A stretch of 64,000 bases of DNA from Rotaria socialis (GCA_905331475.1 CAJNYU010001944.1:62001-126000); one strand, 5' to 3'; positions 10,465 through 24,635 are shown, counted from the stretch's first letter. Notes: a model not told the origin generated them from the letters alone. Program-made: numbers and translations.

Positions 10465-13096
10465 ATGGAATAGAAGATTGTTATTTTCGTGTCATAATTT
10501 TCTTAGATAACAAACATTTTCACGCAAAAAAAAGAAAAATTATATGGATCACCATTTTGATAAACCTGTTTATTATGTCTTCATTATTGCAAAAACAAGA
10601 TACATGATTATCATATTATATTACACCATAGTGCATCGTTTTGTTTTTGTTGCATAATTCGACTATGTTGCTTCTGTATAGTGTAGCATTTTCAGATCAT
10701 TATATTTCTGCTTATTGTTAAATTTTACCATCAACTCAATTGAAACACATTCACGTGCTTCTGTTTTTATTTTTCTTGTTTATTATCGTATATGAACCGT
10801 TAAAGTACATAAATTCAGCACTGAAAAGATGTGGGCATGTTAGTCATTAGTTAATATCATAGGAATAACATCGATGAAAAATGCGTAATAGATCTTTTGT
10901 CATGTTTTATGATTTTATTGAAAAAATAAAGGAATCTTCCATTATTTTCAGTAATAATATACCATTAATTACTTTAAAAATAGTATCCGCCTGTTAAAAT
11001 ATCGATACTGGCAAAGCTCTAAACAAATATAGTTTTTTTTACAACTATTATAGGTACTCAGAAATGTTCGAAAAACATGTACGTATAGTAAACTGATCGC
11101 TCTGTTTATCTAGTCTGTACGTGAGAAGTATGTGTTAAATAAATATACTATGAAGAAGTACACTCAAATAGGACACAATTCAGTTTCAAAAACATCTCAA
11201 CTTGAAATATTATTGCTTGTTATGCATTTGGTCTATTTCTATGTACTTTACAAGATAGAATTGAGCAAGTTTAATCAAATGAAACATTTGACTAAACTTC
11301 TGTCAAAACTTTTCCAGAAGGAATAACCTTATTTCATGGGGAAAGTAATATATCAATATGTATCTTTATCTGTAAACTTAATTTGGCTGCAAAAAATATG
11401 ATAGTCATCAAAATCAATCATTTTCTTTGTTCACTTTGTCATAGAATCTAATTTGTTTACAAAAGCAAAAGCAAAAGACTCATGAGCGCTCTTCTTTGAA
11501 TTCTCTTTTATGGCACAAGAAAAACACAGATTTTACTTCAATAGAATATTTGTGATCTGATTAAGGTGCAAAAAGTTATTTTTATATAAATCATTTCACT
11601 TCAATTTATAGAGGAAATGAAAGTAAATATCTTTTTTTCCTTCTCTGAAATGTTGCAACTATAGGGAGTCTAAAACATTGCTATTTTAAATTCTATGTAA
11701 TACTATTCAATCGAATTGCATAGAAAAACGTCACTTAGTATCTAAATTATCTTTCATAATCATATCAATTTTTTCTTGTCTCTTATTCTAAATTGTTATG
11801 GTTAGCACAAAAATAGTGAAATTCTTACTTCTTTTTTTTTCATTATAAATCTCTATAAAACTGTGAATATAACCTTGCTGTTCAAGTCATTATGTATATA
11901 AATGCATAGTTTTTTCCTTCTACGTATATGCCCAACATACATAATTACAAAGAAACGAAGCAAAATTAGCTCGCAATGATACAATTTACTTTTCTCATCA
12001 ACTCCATATTTAATGAGAAATTTCATGAACCGTATATGCGACAACATCATAATTACCATGTAAAGTAACAACAGCAACAACAACAAGACTACGTATAATA
12101 AGAGCAATTAATGAATATACATTACATCATCAAAAGTGACTATTCTTTCTTTTTTTTTATAGTTCATCAGTTAACAAATAAAAGCGTACAAAATATAGTG
12201 ACAAAACAAAAATTGATCTACATATACATCTGTTCAATTCATATAAAACATATAGATGTATGCAATAAACGACAGATAAACTGATAGAATCGATGCACGA
12301 TCATTTGCCTGAAGAATTTAAGTAAGTGTATGATACATTTATATCTTTATATCATTAACAACATTCATATTTTTTATGTGATTCATCATGAAGAAAAGAA
12401 TTTACTCTAAAAAGAACTGCTCATTGAAATGTTCAACATGCGATCAAAGAGTAGATTAAAAAAGCTTTTTATTTCTTTTTCATTCATGAATGCTGTCGAA
12501 GTATACAGTCAAAAACATATTTATATATGCGTATCACGACACCTATTCAACTGTCATCACCTGTCTATCTCACGTCCCAATACTCTTTCTCTCTCTCTCT
12601 CTCTCTCTCTCTTTTATCCAGATGTCATTGATTTCTTCTCATTCTCTCTTTCTTTCTATATTTTTTTTGTCAATTGTAGGTTTGTTACAATTTGACCATT
12701 GTCGTTGACGTACCAACTGTTCCTCCCCCTTCTTCATTCGTCCTCAAATAATAATCACGTACATCTCATAATAACACGATTATCCATGATAGACGGTTTG
12801 ACCATTGGTCTTCATGCATCCATAGATACATATATCAACATTGAGATCATTTCGTTATTCTCATTCTCATTTTCTATTTTTTTACACAATCATTATCATT
12901 ATAGTTTCTTTCGCCTTACTCGGTGTCTTTGCTGTCCTAATTAATTCACCATCAATGTTCAATATATCAAGTGAGAAAACTGAAGAAAAGAAGAGAAGAG
13001 AAGAGGAAGAAATGATTGAACAGTTATCTTTTCTTCTCTCATGACCTGTACTCATTTCCTATTATCACATACAACTACTCATACAAGAACAAAGAT
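10465..13096. other. Intergenic and presumptive 5' region, no gene supported
   Basis: Short frames only. A (CT)n microsatellite lies at 12584-12613, pyrimidine-rich tracts at 12640-12900, and a purine-rich stretch at 12970-13015. Confidence 0.5.
12584..12613. repeat. (CT)n microsatellite
   Basis: About 15 CT units upstream of the ATG at 13097. Confidence 0.9.
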
Positions 13097-16000
13097 ATGG
13101 AACATTACAAAGCAGAAGCGTCTGACTCCACGAGGACAAATCCAAATAACAATAACAATTCTCATAGTCATCATCATAATCATCGACATAAAAAAGAAAC
13201 AGTGAAGCAACAGCCGTTACGATCAATGCCATCATCCAAAAAGAGACACATCAAATCAATATCTATGATTAATCCTACTGCTTATCAAGAAAGTAATACT
13301 GTCGTTAGTAATCCACGACATCAGCAAAAATCATTCATGAAAGATTCAATATCATGGAAAAAACGATGGTCCTTATGGTTTTCATCATGCAGTTCAGAAA
13401 GAACAGCTTATGTTAAGTGTAATCCAATAACAATATCGATTGAGGTAAGTCGCTGTTTACTTTTCTTGTATATTCTTAACAACTACACCTGTTATTCATA
13501 AGTGATCGATTGTCTAATACAAAACCTCTCTTCTTTCTAACTATCGATCATCAAAATTTTTCTATTTTTCTTCACTTCTTATATATACAATCTGTTGTCT
13601 GAAGGACGTGATTGAGTACCGGTAAAAGAATAACACTATTATAATGTATGTAAAACGATCTGGCAATGTCCGGTCAATGAATTTTAGTAGCAGAACAAAG
13701 ATAAAATTTCATTTTTACTATCGACATTATTAATAACATAGAAACTAATACTAATTTACAAACTAAATAGGATCGACTATCATGACCTTCCTATATGAAT
13801 ATTATACGTGTGTGTATTTTTTCATCAATTGGTCGTTTAACACTATGCAGATAGAAATCATGATACGGAAGGATAGAAATAAAGACAATGAGAAAAAATT
13901 GTTATGTTGACACATTATACATGAGTGATCGACTCGATATAAATTTTTTAAATTTTTATTATTTGAATTAGATAATAGAAGTATATAATATAATGTGATC
14001 GTCATATCAGACATTTCTACATTCATATTTATCTAATAGCTAAGAACGCCTTTTGTCTTGATCGTCTGATTGAAAAAATATTGAAAGTTGATTTTCTATT
14101 AATTCTTTAAAATAACCACTTCATAAGTTCTCTTTGTTTACATTTTAAAAGTTTTAAAGCTTCATTAAATAAAGAAGAAGACGAAGAAAAAAATTACAAA
14201 ACACTTCATGTTGATTAAAAAAGAAAGAATTATAACTAGTCTTTTATGCACTGTAAGGACACACCTGATCCATACGTATAACTTTATTATATAATAGATT
14301 TATTTTTTATTAGACGGCTTCGCTGATCATGTCTTTAGATAGAAAAAAAGGGAACTCTTTCATCTATTTCGAATTCACAGATAGTAAAAATTGACATGAC
14401 AATTTTCTAATTTATTTTATTCTCTTTTATTACTTACATATGATACGTTCATCGTTTTTTTTATCATGAATAAGTATATGTATGTAAATGAGCCATAAGT
14501 TTATGATGCACAAGAAGAAAAAATATAATTGTTGATGTTTTTAAATGTGGATATAGATATAGTATATTCATATATGACAGATTCATTGAACATTATTGCA
14601 TTGAAAATTTTATATATTAATATGGATGATTGCATGCGTTATTGTCGTTTTTCTTTTTGTTTTCGAAGAATTCAATTGAATCATGATGAAAATTCCAAGA
14701 AAATCTTATTAGTACTATTGATCAAAATCGAAACTTGCTTAGAGATGATCTATTCATTTTTATAACTAAGTAGCTACCTCTTGAACATTTATCTGATAAG
14801 TACAACATATGCTATACTGACTAAGTTAGAACATGTTGAAGTTCTGTCATTTGTCTTTGTATTTTTAATAAAGACATACAAATGTTTATTGTATGTGTGT
14901 GACTATAAGAAAGTTGTTACGCAAAATCAGATAGATTGATTAATTGAAAAATTACAACGCACATGCACATTGCCATATCAACGTTATTATGTATTGATCG
15001 GAAATAATACTCAGTCACAAACATTTTTTTTCTGCTTTTCTCCTTTTATATAAAAAATAATCAACAGCAATATTGTGTCAGTTCTTTTATGAACGACAAT
15101 CAACTTTATTAGGCTGGTTTATTCATTGGAGTTCGAGCATTGTGTAACGGCACACTCGAGGTATACTTGTGTGTTTTGGGAAAAAACATCTATAATCATT
15201 CTTAACCGCATTGCGGTAGTCGTTTTCTTTTTCCCTTTTTGTTGCCTGTTTTTTTCTTACGGCTTGAGTAGTTTTGGTGCAAACGCGTGTATATAATGGT
15301 TCGTGAGAGTTTTTTCATCAAAGTGCGTGTATAAGCACCATGTTATAAAAAAGAAGTTAAAAAAAGAAAAGAGAAAGAAAAAAATGTAACAAACAGGAAA
15401 TCGTTCTTTTTCCTCTTTTGACTGTTTGTAATAGCATGATGACGATGAGCCGCTACTACTCCCGAGTGGACGCTTCATCCTGTCATATTATTGTTTTTGT
15501 ACTAGTCGTTATTGTTATTATTATCATCCTGAGAGCATGGTATTGAAACAAAAATAATCGGACTGTTATTGATTCTTAATTCCACAGTGAAGACGAATGA
15601 AGCTCTTTCATGCTAAAGTAAGTTTTTCAAATATAAATGTGAAACATCACTTCAGACATATAACTTTAATTATAAGACAAAATTGAAAACATATGAAAGA
15701 TAATCTGTTTTTTTCTTTTAATTTTTAGAAAACTGATCGAACTAAATCTGAAAATGACTTATCCAAACGTGGCAGCATTGATCAAGATGAAAAGGTAGGC
15801 ACTAGAAATCTAGTTAATGTATTATTCATTTTTGACATTTTATTTTATTTTCATTAACAGAAGACAAAAAGATTCTGTCCCATAGAATGAATGAGTGTAA
15901 CAGAATCCTATTTATCTGATTACTTTTTTTTTCGGGCAATCGTCATTACTTCTATCCTTTTTCTTTTATTGTCGATTCATCTTGTCTCTCAATGGCATCG

Positions 16001-19000
16001 TTAACAGAAAAAATATTCTTGTTCTCGGCTATAATTTAAGCGAATACATGTTGCTCTTTTTTCTTGTTCTCGTATCTACACATACTTCGGAAAATAATTC
16101 TTCTTTACTTTCCTTAGATTTTGATGGATAAAAAGGAATACGACTTTGTTTCAGTATAACGAATGTTTCTGTTTTATGTTGTTTATCAAGATTTGTACTC
16201 ATCATCATTATATTAACGAAGACATCGTATTTTTCTTGAATGGCAGCCACAACTGGATAAGAATTCATAAATATATAAGATATATATTTGTCTCTTTTTC
16301 CTCGTTATTTCATCTAGTAGATCTATTTATCTTGTTACTTTGTTTAAAAGTAGTATCGCGTCTGATACAGGCAAGGTCTTATACATTGAAAGAAAGATAC
16401 TTCAGCGAGATCCGAAGCTAACTAAAAACTGAATTGCCTTGAGTAGGCGAAACAATTAGAGAATACTTAGATTGACATAATTCAAGTAGATGAAAAAAAA
16501 GAAACTAGATTTCATCGAGACAATGAGCAGTGCACTGAGTCATGTTGTAATTTAGATAATTCTTTTTTTCATTTGTATCTCTGCAGCATCAAAAACAAAG
16601 CATGCATGGCTCTAATGCAATAGATGCATATTTCACTTTAAGATCTAGTGCATTGTAGGTCGTTGTACTCAGTTGAATTCGATTACAAGAAAAGTCGTTG
16701 TTCAATAACAACTAGAAAGCAAAAAAGCTAGTTTTTGCTCTGGTCTCTTTCATTTCTCTTTTCTCGCCTGATAAAATAAATCCAGCGAAATAAAACTAAA
16801 AACAACGGATGCTATTTTCTAGAGAAACAAAAATCCTATGTAGACAAGAAAAAAGTCATATGTCGAGGGAAAGACAAGAAAGACATGATGCTATCGTCAT
16901 CACAATATTTTGCGCTTTTTGGTTTCTTCCCCTTCTGCTTCTTCTTTGTCTCTTTTTTTTTCTTATTGCGGTTTTTTTCCTGAGAAGATGTCTGACGAAC
17001 GTTCGTCTTAATAACCTTCGATCTACAGTAGGTTCTCTCTTTACAATGAGCATATGCGACAGATCAATGCATAACAATATACATTTTGCAGGCATAATGT
17101 CTATCGAGAAGTAAAGACATTTGAAATCAAAATTGTACTAATTGTTTTCTCAGTTTCTTTTTTCTGTTTTTTTTTCTTTCGTGTACATCATGATTATTGA
17201 TTAACATTTATTTACTTTTGACGGTTAGAATTCTTATCATACCCGGTCAAATAGCTATGTTAAAGAGTAGATACCAGCATAAATAATATTAATCATACAA
17301 TTACAAGTAACATCAGACGACACGATCGTCGATGTCGATGTACTTATGATTGAGCGACGATGACTAGCAAATACGAAAATGCGCGCCTATGTATGCTTCG
17401 AGTGATGAGTTCACTCTTGTCATCTCCGGTTAACACTACATGTGCAAACAGAGAAGGAAAAGGAGAAGAATTTTTAACGCTACACCTTGGAGTCGCGTCG
17501 AGCGAGAAATCATTTAAATCAACTAAATTAACACCGACAGACGAGACGACAAACGACTAGGGTGTATGTAACGAGAAAGACAGAGAGAAAGAGAGACAAG
17601 TAATTGATATGCATATCAGGAGTCCTAATGGTCATTCTACTGTACATAATCATTATGCCAATATGTTATTGTTTATGGTTTGGTTCGAATTTTTGATTGA
17701 TGCCGATCTACTAATCTAGTTAGTTGAGAACAACAAAAAAGACTGAGTCTATCTATATAAACAGGTAGATAAACGTTTTGTTTTTGCTAAAAGCGTGAAA
17801 TATATAGATCCGTATAAAAAGATTATCGATTAGCGGTAGACTAGGTCTAGTTTGCCTGATGTAGTCCTGAAGGCGAGCAAAAAAAAAGTAAGAACACAAC
17901 CATAAGGGAAAAAGAGAAAAAAGAATGATGTTATTTGCGTTTGTCACTGCCGTGTTCTTGCCTAGCACAGTAAACACACGTACACGTGCATGTCTAACTG
18001 TAATTTCTTATATATATATATATATGATCTTGACAGTTGCCAAGGAAAATACTACAAAGTAGTTAGAGATTTTCTTCCAGATAAGATTGAACCATTTCTC
18101 ATGGTTTAGATATGTTTCCTTAGTTTTTCATCATGTTCATCACAATTTGTTAAAATAAAATGAGATAAAATAATTCTTCTATGTAGATATATTTGCAAAT
18201 TTTTACTTGGCTACGGCATTCTTCTTTATTTTTAAGAACTTGATAGTGTATAATATTTAAACAAAAAAGAACCATATGCGCTACTAAGAAGTACTATGTA
18301 GATTGATGCTTGAACTGATTACCCTTTTGATTTTCACAATTACCGATGCGCAAATATCTGAAATCCGCTTCTTATTTCTTTCACTAGATCGGTTCATAAA
18401 AGAATCTTAACCAAGTAAATAGTATAGAAATAGTCGGAATGATAATGATAACAATATTAAAGATTTCAGTTGTCAATATTTTGCATGTGTATCCAACTTA
18501 TGTCCGTAGAACTTTTTATTATTAAATGCTACAACATTGTACAAATAGCATATTATTTTTGTTTATTTTATTTAGAAACATTTATCAACAACTACTTCAA
18601 CACTTGTCATTAGCCCAATTTCAAACGAAAATCAAGAAAAATTTTCATCGAAAATTTCTACTCATCAGCATCGACATCATCATCAGTCAATCGATAAAGT
18701 TAATAATTCAAATAGTGTTATTTATTGTGACACATCGAATCGTCATTCAAATACATTTTTTCCTTCAACACGCTACGAACAAGGAGGACAGCATCGAAGT
18801 GAAACATTGATAGCCGTTATACCATCAGCAACTGATACTTCTCAACAGGCTCATCATAAACAACAAGCACGACAATTGAGTCGTTCCGCTGATCGTCTCA
18901 ATAGTAAATCAAGTCGTCGAGAATTACGTTATGAAGAACATAACGATTATATTTCTTCACCGCCATCATCATCACAACTACAACCGCCACCACTACTTAA

Positions 19001-20438
19001 TTCAATTCAGTGTCATCCAACGATCGATCATTATGCACGAAGTTTAAATCAATCATCATATTTCTATTCAACACACCGTCGTAGTCAAATAGAAGTATAT
19101 CAACTACCAACAGAAAAGAATCGCGTTGTATTACCGAGACCGTATTCGTCAAATTTCCCATTCACACATAATACAATATTAACAAATATACCAATTACTT
19201 ATAGTCATACAGTAGATAATATACCGATAATGTCTCAAACATCACCCGATAATACTGCAACATATGAAAAATTATTTGAATGTCATTCACCATTAGTACC
19301 AGTAGAAAACTCATCTGTGAAACCACCACGTCGTATTGAATCACCGTATAGTCAATTTCCAACAACACAACAAGAGCCTGTTTATGCAAATACACAATCG
19401 CTTTATGATAATATTATTTATCCAGAAGGATCTTCATCATCGAAAATATCAAATCGAAATGAGAAAAAATGTCAAGAAAAGAAATCTTGTGCCTCACAAA
19501 CACAATTAACATGGACAATGGCAACATTTTCATCGTTCGTTGATTTGGAAAATCAATCAATTGTTATTCAACAACCAGACCCAGCAACACTTTATTCTAT
19601 TGTACAACATCATCATACAGAACCACCACCATCAGCGTCAGCTGCAACAATTGATCATATGAAAGTATCATCATCAAGTGTATGTTGGATGTTTTTTTTC
19701 TTCTATATATGTATTGTTTTCTGTTTTTTCTAGTTACAATACATAGACGATACTTCTTCTCCATCACATTTTCGACCTGAACGTACTCCAACTCCATCTA
19801 AAAGTTTGATGATTGAAAAACGTGATGGTTCCTTTCAAACACTTCTTACGATTGCGCCCATGCAAGGTGCTGATTCAAGTAAACAAATCGTGCTTCATGA
19901 TACAACTCCATCACCACTATCAACTCATTCGTCGTCAACCAATGATCAGCATCATCATCATCATCATCATCACCATCATAATCGTCATCGACGAAATAAA
20001 TCTCAGAGTAATACAAGTCGAAATAATATTAATACGCGTGATGTTGGCCTTCAAGTAAATATTCAAACGGTAAAAAAAATAACATTTCTATCACAAAAAA
20101 GTGATGATTCATCACTGACAACATCGGCACCATCACCACCAACAGTTATACCAGTACGCGAATTAAAACATGTCCAAACAAATACTGAACCGTCAACAGA
20201 AAAACATGATAAAAGTACGTCATATGAAAAAAGTACTCGTATGGTATCATCAGCGTCACAAACACTTGATTCTTCTACAATAGTGGCACAAAGTCAAGGG
20301 CAAGCTGCTCAAACATTGACAAAATCTTTACGTGATCAATCTATTGAAACGAATAATCGTGGCTTATTTGTTTGTGATCTTAGTTCATTCTTAAAAAATG
20401 GTATTGACGAAATATCTTCAACAAAACAAAAATCCTAA
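13097..20438 (+). CDS. Uncharacterised low-complexity protein with His runs and repeated QT motifs
   Basis: Proposed exons are 13097-13444, 15729-15794, 18576-19679 and 19734-20438 (TAA), all phase 0, so the joins are consistent. The product would be about 740 residues, mostly disordered: Ser/Thr/Gln/His-rich, with one run of about ten His near 19951-19980 and smaller His clusters in the first and third exons. The C-terminal half carries several short X-Q-T motifs (CASQTQL, VQTNTEP, SASQTLD, NIQTV) resembling LC8 dynein-light-chain binding sites. A basic patch, KKRWSLWFSS, ends exon 1. There is no folded domain I recognise. The 2.8-kb third intron is long for this window and could hide another exon. 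The exon chain is inferred from phase only; the two large last exons are the best supported. Confidence 0.65.
15597..15617 (+). CDS. Possible alternative first exon, 7 codons
   Basis: ATG followed by KLFHAK and a consensus GTAAGT donor at 15618. It ends in phase 0, as does the exon at 13097-13444, so either can join the exon at 15729 in frame. An upstream acceptor-like CCACAG at about 15587 would give an immediate stop in phase 0, arguing that this piece is a first exon rather than an internal one. A second promoter is implied but not shown. Confidence 0.4.
15795..18575. other. Long intron (2.8 kb), nothing confidently coding
   Basis: Contains several 60-100 codon frames, one at 16809-17114 with a Leu/Phe-rich membrane-like stretch and Cys/Arg-rich ends, but nothing with conserved-looking composition or clear splice phasing. 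A (TA)n tract lies at about 18010-18025. Confidence 0.5.
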
Positions 20439-21740
20439 TTACTTTTCTTCTGCTCTTCATCATGATTTATACGTGTGTTCCTCTTTCTTTTTATTTTGTA
20501 TTCTTGTTTTTTCAAAACAGATGTCCATATTATTAAATCCTGTGTTTTAGCAGACAGATAAAAAATAATAACTTGAATTTCAGATTTGATGTATCATTAT
20601 TTTACTACTATGATATTCACCGCGCACATTTAAAGGATCAATAGTTTACATACTATATCTAAAATTATGGATAAAATTTCAATGAAGACGTTGAAGAATA
20701 TTGTGTTTCTCATTGATCATGATTAAGACGCTATATTATTCAGAAAATGTTCACAAGATACAATAGTTTGTATTCTAATTAATGCTAGTGATTATGGTTG
20801 AAAACATCATCAACCTAATGAAATTGCTCTCGAATGTACTCTCTACGATGAGGTCACCGTTAGGTAGGGTTACTACTGCTTTTTTCTTTCGTTAAACTTA
20901 TCAATTTTATTTTATCGAAATTTCGTATGAATACAGATTTTCCTATACATTCATATAGCTAGGAGTAAGTTAGTTAAATGAATCAATTTCAATAAAATAT
21001 CCTTGATATTATTATTATGTTTTCAATACAAGACTTACACATATTAATATACTTTTTTTTACTATTTGAATAGAAATCTAAATTATTTTATTTAATATGA
21101 ACGCGCAAACTCTACATAATTTAATTAATAATAATAATAAGTAGAAGAATTGTCGAATGTAACTTGTTTATTTATAATTAAAAATTCATCGTTCTAGTCG
21201 CCTTATTCATTTCATCAAACAGAAAAATAATAGTAGAGACGAAAAATTATTTTTTCGTAGTTCAAATTTACACATTGATTCTTGTTGAACAATAATAAGT
21301 TAATTAACGAATCGATCGAGAACTCATCCGAAACGCTCCGCCTTGTCGACTTTGACAAATAATATCTTGTATAGTGAACAACTTTGATCGATCTGTCTTT
21401 TGTTTTTATTCAATAGCAGCTGTCTTTCATATCGAGCATTTGGTATCCAATATAATAGTGTTTGTGTTACAAATATCGAATAGTAATAATCGTTTTTTTT
21501 CTCTGAACATTAGCAACTAGTACTTAGTTTGAGTAGTTCACTCAAAAACGATCTTATCGTATATATTTTACTGTAGTTCGATGTTTTAGCCGTTGCATTA
21601 GACATAATGATTTAGATCATAAAGTTAATTTAAAACAACTTAAGCTTTGACAGGAAAACAAATGAACATTTAGTGACTTAGATGAACTATAGAGATACTA
21701 GATTCTTCCATGATCTGTAAATGAAACGTTGATGAGTCCG
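20439..21740. other. Intergenic, no gene seen
   Basis: AT-rich 3' flank of the upstream gene leading to the tRNA gene; only short frames. Confidence 0.6.
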
Positions 21741-21820
21741 GGCAGTGTGGCCGAGTGGTCTAAGGCGCTGGTTTTAGGCACCAGTCGTAAAAGGCGTGGG
21801 TTCGAATCCCACCGCTGTCA
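21741..21820 (+). tRNA. tRNA-Leu (anticodon UAG)
   Basis: An 80-nt cloverleaf without intron. Acceptor stem GGCAGTG pairs with CGCTGTC (two G-U pairs), discriminator A. D-stem is GCC/GGC. Anticodon stem CTGGT/ACCAG encloses loop TTTAGGC, giving anticodon TAG (decodes CUA and other CUN). T-stem GTGGG/CCCAC has loop TTCGAAT. The extra loop of about 11 nt fits a type II tRNA-Leu. The internal Pol III promoter is intact: A box at 21748-21758 and B box GGTTCGAATCC at 21799-21809. CCA is not encoded, as expected for a eukaryote. Confidence 0.97.
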
Positions 21821-21851
21821 TTATATAATGAGTCAAGTTTACTTGACTCTC

Positions 21852-21859
21852 TTTTTTTT
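21852..21859 (+). terminator. Pol III terminator (T8) of tRNA-Leu
   Basis: An uninterrupted run of eight T residues 31 bp after the tRNA 3' end, the usual RNA polymerase III stop signal. Confidence 0.85.
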
Positions 21860-22841
21860 CTTTTTCCTAGCGTATTTGATGGATGCTAAAAGAATAAAAA
21901 AATCTTATAAAAGAGTAACTGAGTCTTTTTTTTTTATCTCCTTCTATTCGATTTTTAACTTGTTTACGTATCAATATAATGAAAGAAATAAGTCTTCATT
22001 TGTTTCTCATCACTTGATAAACATATCCGGTTAGTGTTGCTGCTGCTGTCTTGAAATAGCTTAATATGATTATTGTCGAAAAATATAATGAAGAATATGA
22101 AGCAGAATTTTTGCATCTTCTTACATTATATTAGTTTCATTTTCTCACCAAAATTCTCAATGGAATTAGCACAGACTAATCTTTTTGAAAACAAACTTCA
22201 TATACTATACAATGAAGATAAAATAAAATTAGGACAAAGCTAATCTAGAAATAGAGATTTTACGCGCAAGTTTCTTTAATACTCATGTAAACCATTCGTA
22301 GAATGGTTAAATATGGATTGTTTTTAAGTGAAAGATGAAAATTTTTGGCTTGTTTTAGTTTTTTTGTCAACGATCATCGGATCATATTTTGATTGAATAT
22401 TCTATAACTGATATATCATTTTGAAATTGATTAGGGTCTATTTCAATAATATAATGATTAAATCAAAAAATGATTTATAATAATTATTTGAATTATCTTT
22501 TCGATTGTTTTTCGCTATCATGATATGTGAAAACAATTACCTTTAATTTGAATACAATTACAATTAAATTCTATTCACTCATCATTGATGATAAGTGTAA
22601 TATTTGCAATAGCATGTATATTGAATTGATTCAAGGCTCTATGTTAATCATACTTCTTAATCACTGTGACTGTGATATCTATAATCCTTATTACCGCCCT
22701 CTTGAATGTTTCCATTGGTAAACGTCAAAGTGATGACTTATAGGATGAATCATGGTCCGTGCAATTGGTTGAGAAAACTTGATAATGATCTTATTTATTA
22801 AAAAGAGATGCCAAAATAATCAATAAAAAATAAATAAAACT
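21860..22841. other. Intergenic, no gene seen
   Basis: AT-rich with no conserved-looking frame. It includes the presumed promoter of the GTPase gene at 22842. Confidence 0.55.
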
Positions 22842-24381
22842 ATGGGAAGTGCTTTTGGATCAATTTTTGGTAGAAAACGTTATCGAATATTAATGCTCGG
22901 ACTTGGTATAATCTAAACAATGAAAAGAATAATACTCATTTAAATAATTTCATGCACTTGTTTCTATAGATAATGCAGGAAAAACATCAATTCTTTCTCG
23001 TCTTCATCTAAACGAAATGCGTTCAACAGTGCCAACGATTGGATTTACTGTTGAATCAGTTACTTTAGATCATGTTCAATTTACTGTCTGGGATGTTGGA
23101 GGGCAAGTAAGCAAAGAAAAAAAAACATGTGCATGATTCATAACATAAAATTCCGTACTGATAGCAGCGACGAACAGAAATGAATGATTAATTAATTAAA
23201 TATAGTATATTGAATATTATAAGAAGTTAATCGAGATCTGAAACTATGAGAAGTATCCTGAAAATAGTTATAAAATATATTTATTTGTTTTTTAATGTAT
23301 CCATTAAGTACTAAATAACTACACAATGTAAGGTCTATAATTGGTACTATGAATAAGTTTATCTAATTTTCCAATAATTGATATTGCCACCACAAAGAGT
23401 TCCTTTTAATAAACAGGCATGAAAGCAAAATTCATGAGAACTATAGTAAAAAAAAAATTGTTTTTCATAACTTACGGACATTTTGATGTATAAGAAACCT
23501 CAAGGGTTCATCAAACGAAAGATTACCCAGGCGAGAAAATAATATAATTGAACAGTTGCAAAATGATTTTGAAAAACTAATGGGTTAAATTAAACATTAC
23601 TTTATTTCGACGAATGACAGACATGAATACAAAAAACTTTGTGCAAGTTACGATAATAATTAACATCAAAAACATTGACAACTTGACATTTGTTTTTCTT
23701 TCAGACAGTTATATTGTTTTAAAAATAATTTACAGTTAAGACGATCAAAAACATTGCAGCACTAATACATAATAGACTTGTCAGACTATATCGTTTACAG
23801 TGCAACCTACAGACATGCTACAAGAGTTTTGTTTTTGGTGGGTATGAGGATGGTGAAATCAATAATCATTTCAATACACGAGTACTGATCTATTGGTCAC
23901 AATAGTTTTAGAGCTAACATGTTATTTTCTATTGATTCTATGCCATGTTTAGTTTAATAAATAATTGAATTCTTTGATTCTTCAATGAAATCAGTTTACA
24001 TTTTCATACCATTTGCTGAAACATACATTAAATAGCCTGAGTTACTTTTTTACTCTTAAGGATAAAATCCGTCCATTATGGCGTCACTATTATACTGGAT
24101 CTCAAGGTCTCATATTTGTTGTTGACTCATCTGATTATGAACGACTCGATGAAGCACGCCGCGAATTAGAAAGAGTCTTAATTGATCGTGAAATGCGGAA
24201 CGTCAGCGTACTTGTACTATGCAACAAACAAGATATGCCGAATAGTATACAACCAGATGAAATTCGACAAGCATTACATTTAGACAATTTAACTCGTCCA
24301 TATGCCATAGTGCCTTGTTCAGCGCTGAATGGAACTGGTTTAGACGAAGGTCTTAAATGGTTATCTAAACATTGTAAATAA
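22842..24381 (+). CDS. ARF/ARL-family small GTPase
   Basis: Three exons, 22842-22905, 22970-23106 and 24061-24381 (TAA), encode 173 residues, the usual ARF/ARL length. It starts MGSAFGS, and Gly2 is suitable for N-myristoylation. G-motifs are intact: P-loop GLDNAGKTS, switch I PTIGFTVE, switch II WDVGGQDKIRPLWRHYY, NKQD for guanine specificity and CSALNG for G5. Such proteins cycle between GDP and GTP and recruit effectors to Golgi or other membranes. The overall pattern is closest to ARF1-6/ARL1-type proteins, but switch I (FTVESV, not FNVETV) is slightly divergent and I do not assign an orthologue. Intron 2 (954 bp) is much longer than intron 1 (64 bp). The gene converges on the coiled-coil gene ending at 24636. 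Confidence 0.93.
23107..24060 (+). other. Intron 2 of the ARF-like gene, 954 bp
   Basis: GT-AG bounded (GTAAGC to CTTAAG). No transposon ends or nested gene recognised inside. Confidence 0.75.
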
Positions 24382-24402
24382 AATACTGTTAACATTATAT
24401 AA

Positions 24403-24406
<4 letters not shown>

Positions 24407-24440
<34 letters not shown>
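24407..24440. repeat. (AT)n microsatellite
   Basis: Alternating AT of about 34 bp in the intergenic space between convergent genes; a second shorter one lies at about 24592-24609. Confidence 0.9.
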
Positions 24441-24444
<4 letters not shown>

Positions 24445-24635
24445 AATAGCTCAGTAATGATATGTTGAAAGTTTTTCATTGTTAATGTTAGTAATTTTTT
24501 TATATGGTAAAAGAAAAATTCAATACATTTTCATGAAATTTATGTTTTCAATGTTAACTATCAAACAAAATGCAATCGAGAATATGTTGAATATATATAT
24601 ATATATATAGTTAGTTAAATTTTTAAACATCTGAA

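Noticed and set aside
12429..13044. Several overlapping frames upstream of 13097
   Set aside because: Ser/Leu/Phe runs come from the CT microsatellite and polypyrimidine tracts.
16809..17114. 101-codon frame with hydrophobic stretch
   Set aside because: Lies within a long intron; composition is that of pyrimidine-rich DNA, no splice support or homology by eye.
21729..22034. 101-codon frame over the tRNA
   Set aside because: It covers the tRNA-Leu gene itself and its terminator.
24135..24479. Minus-strand frame opposite the ARF-like third exon
   Set aside because: Shadow of the GTPase exon and the AT microsatellite.
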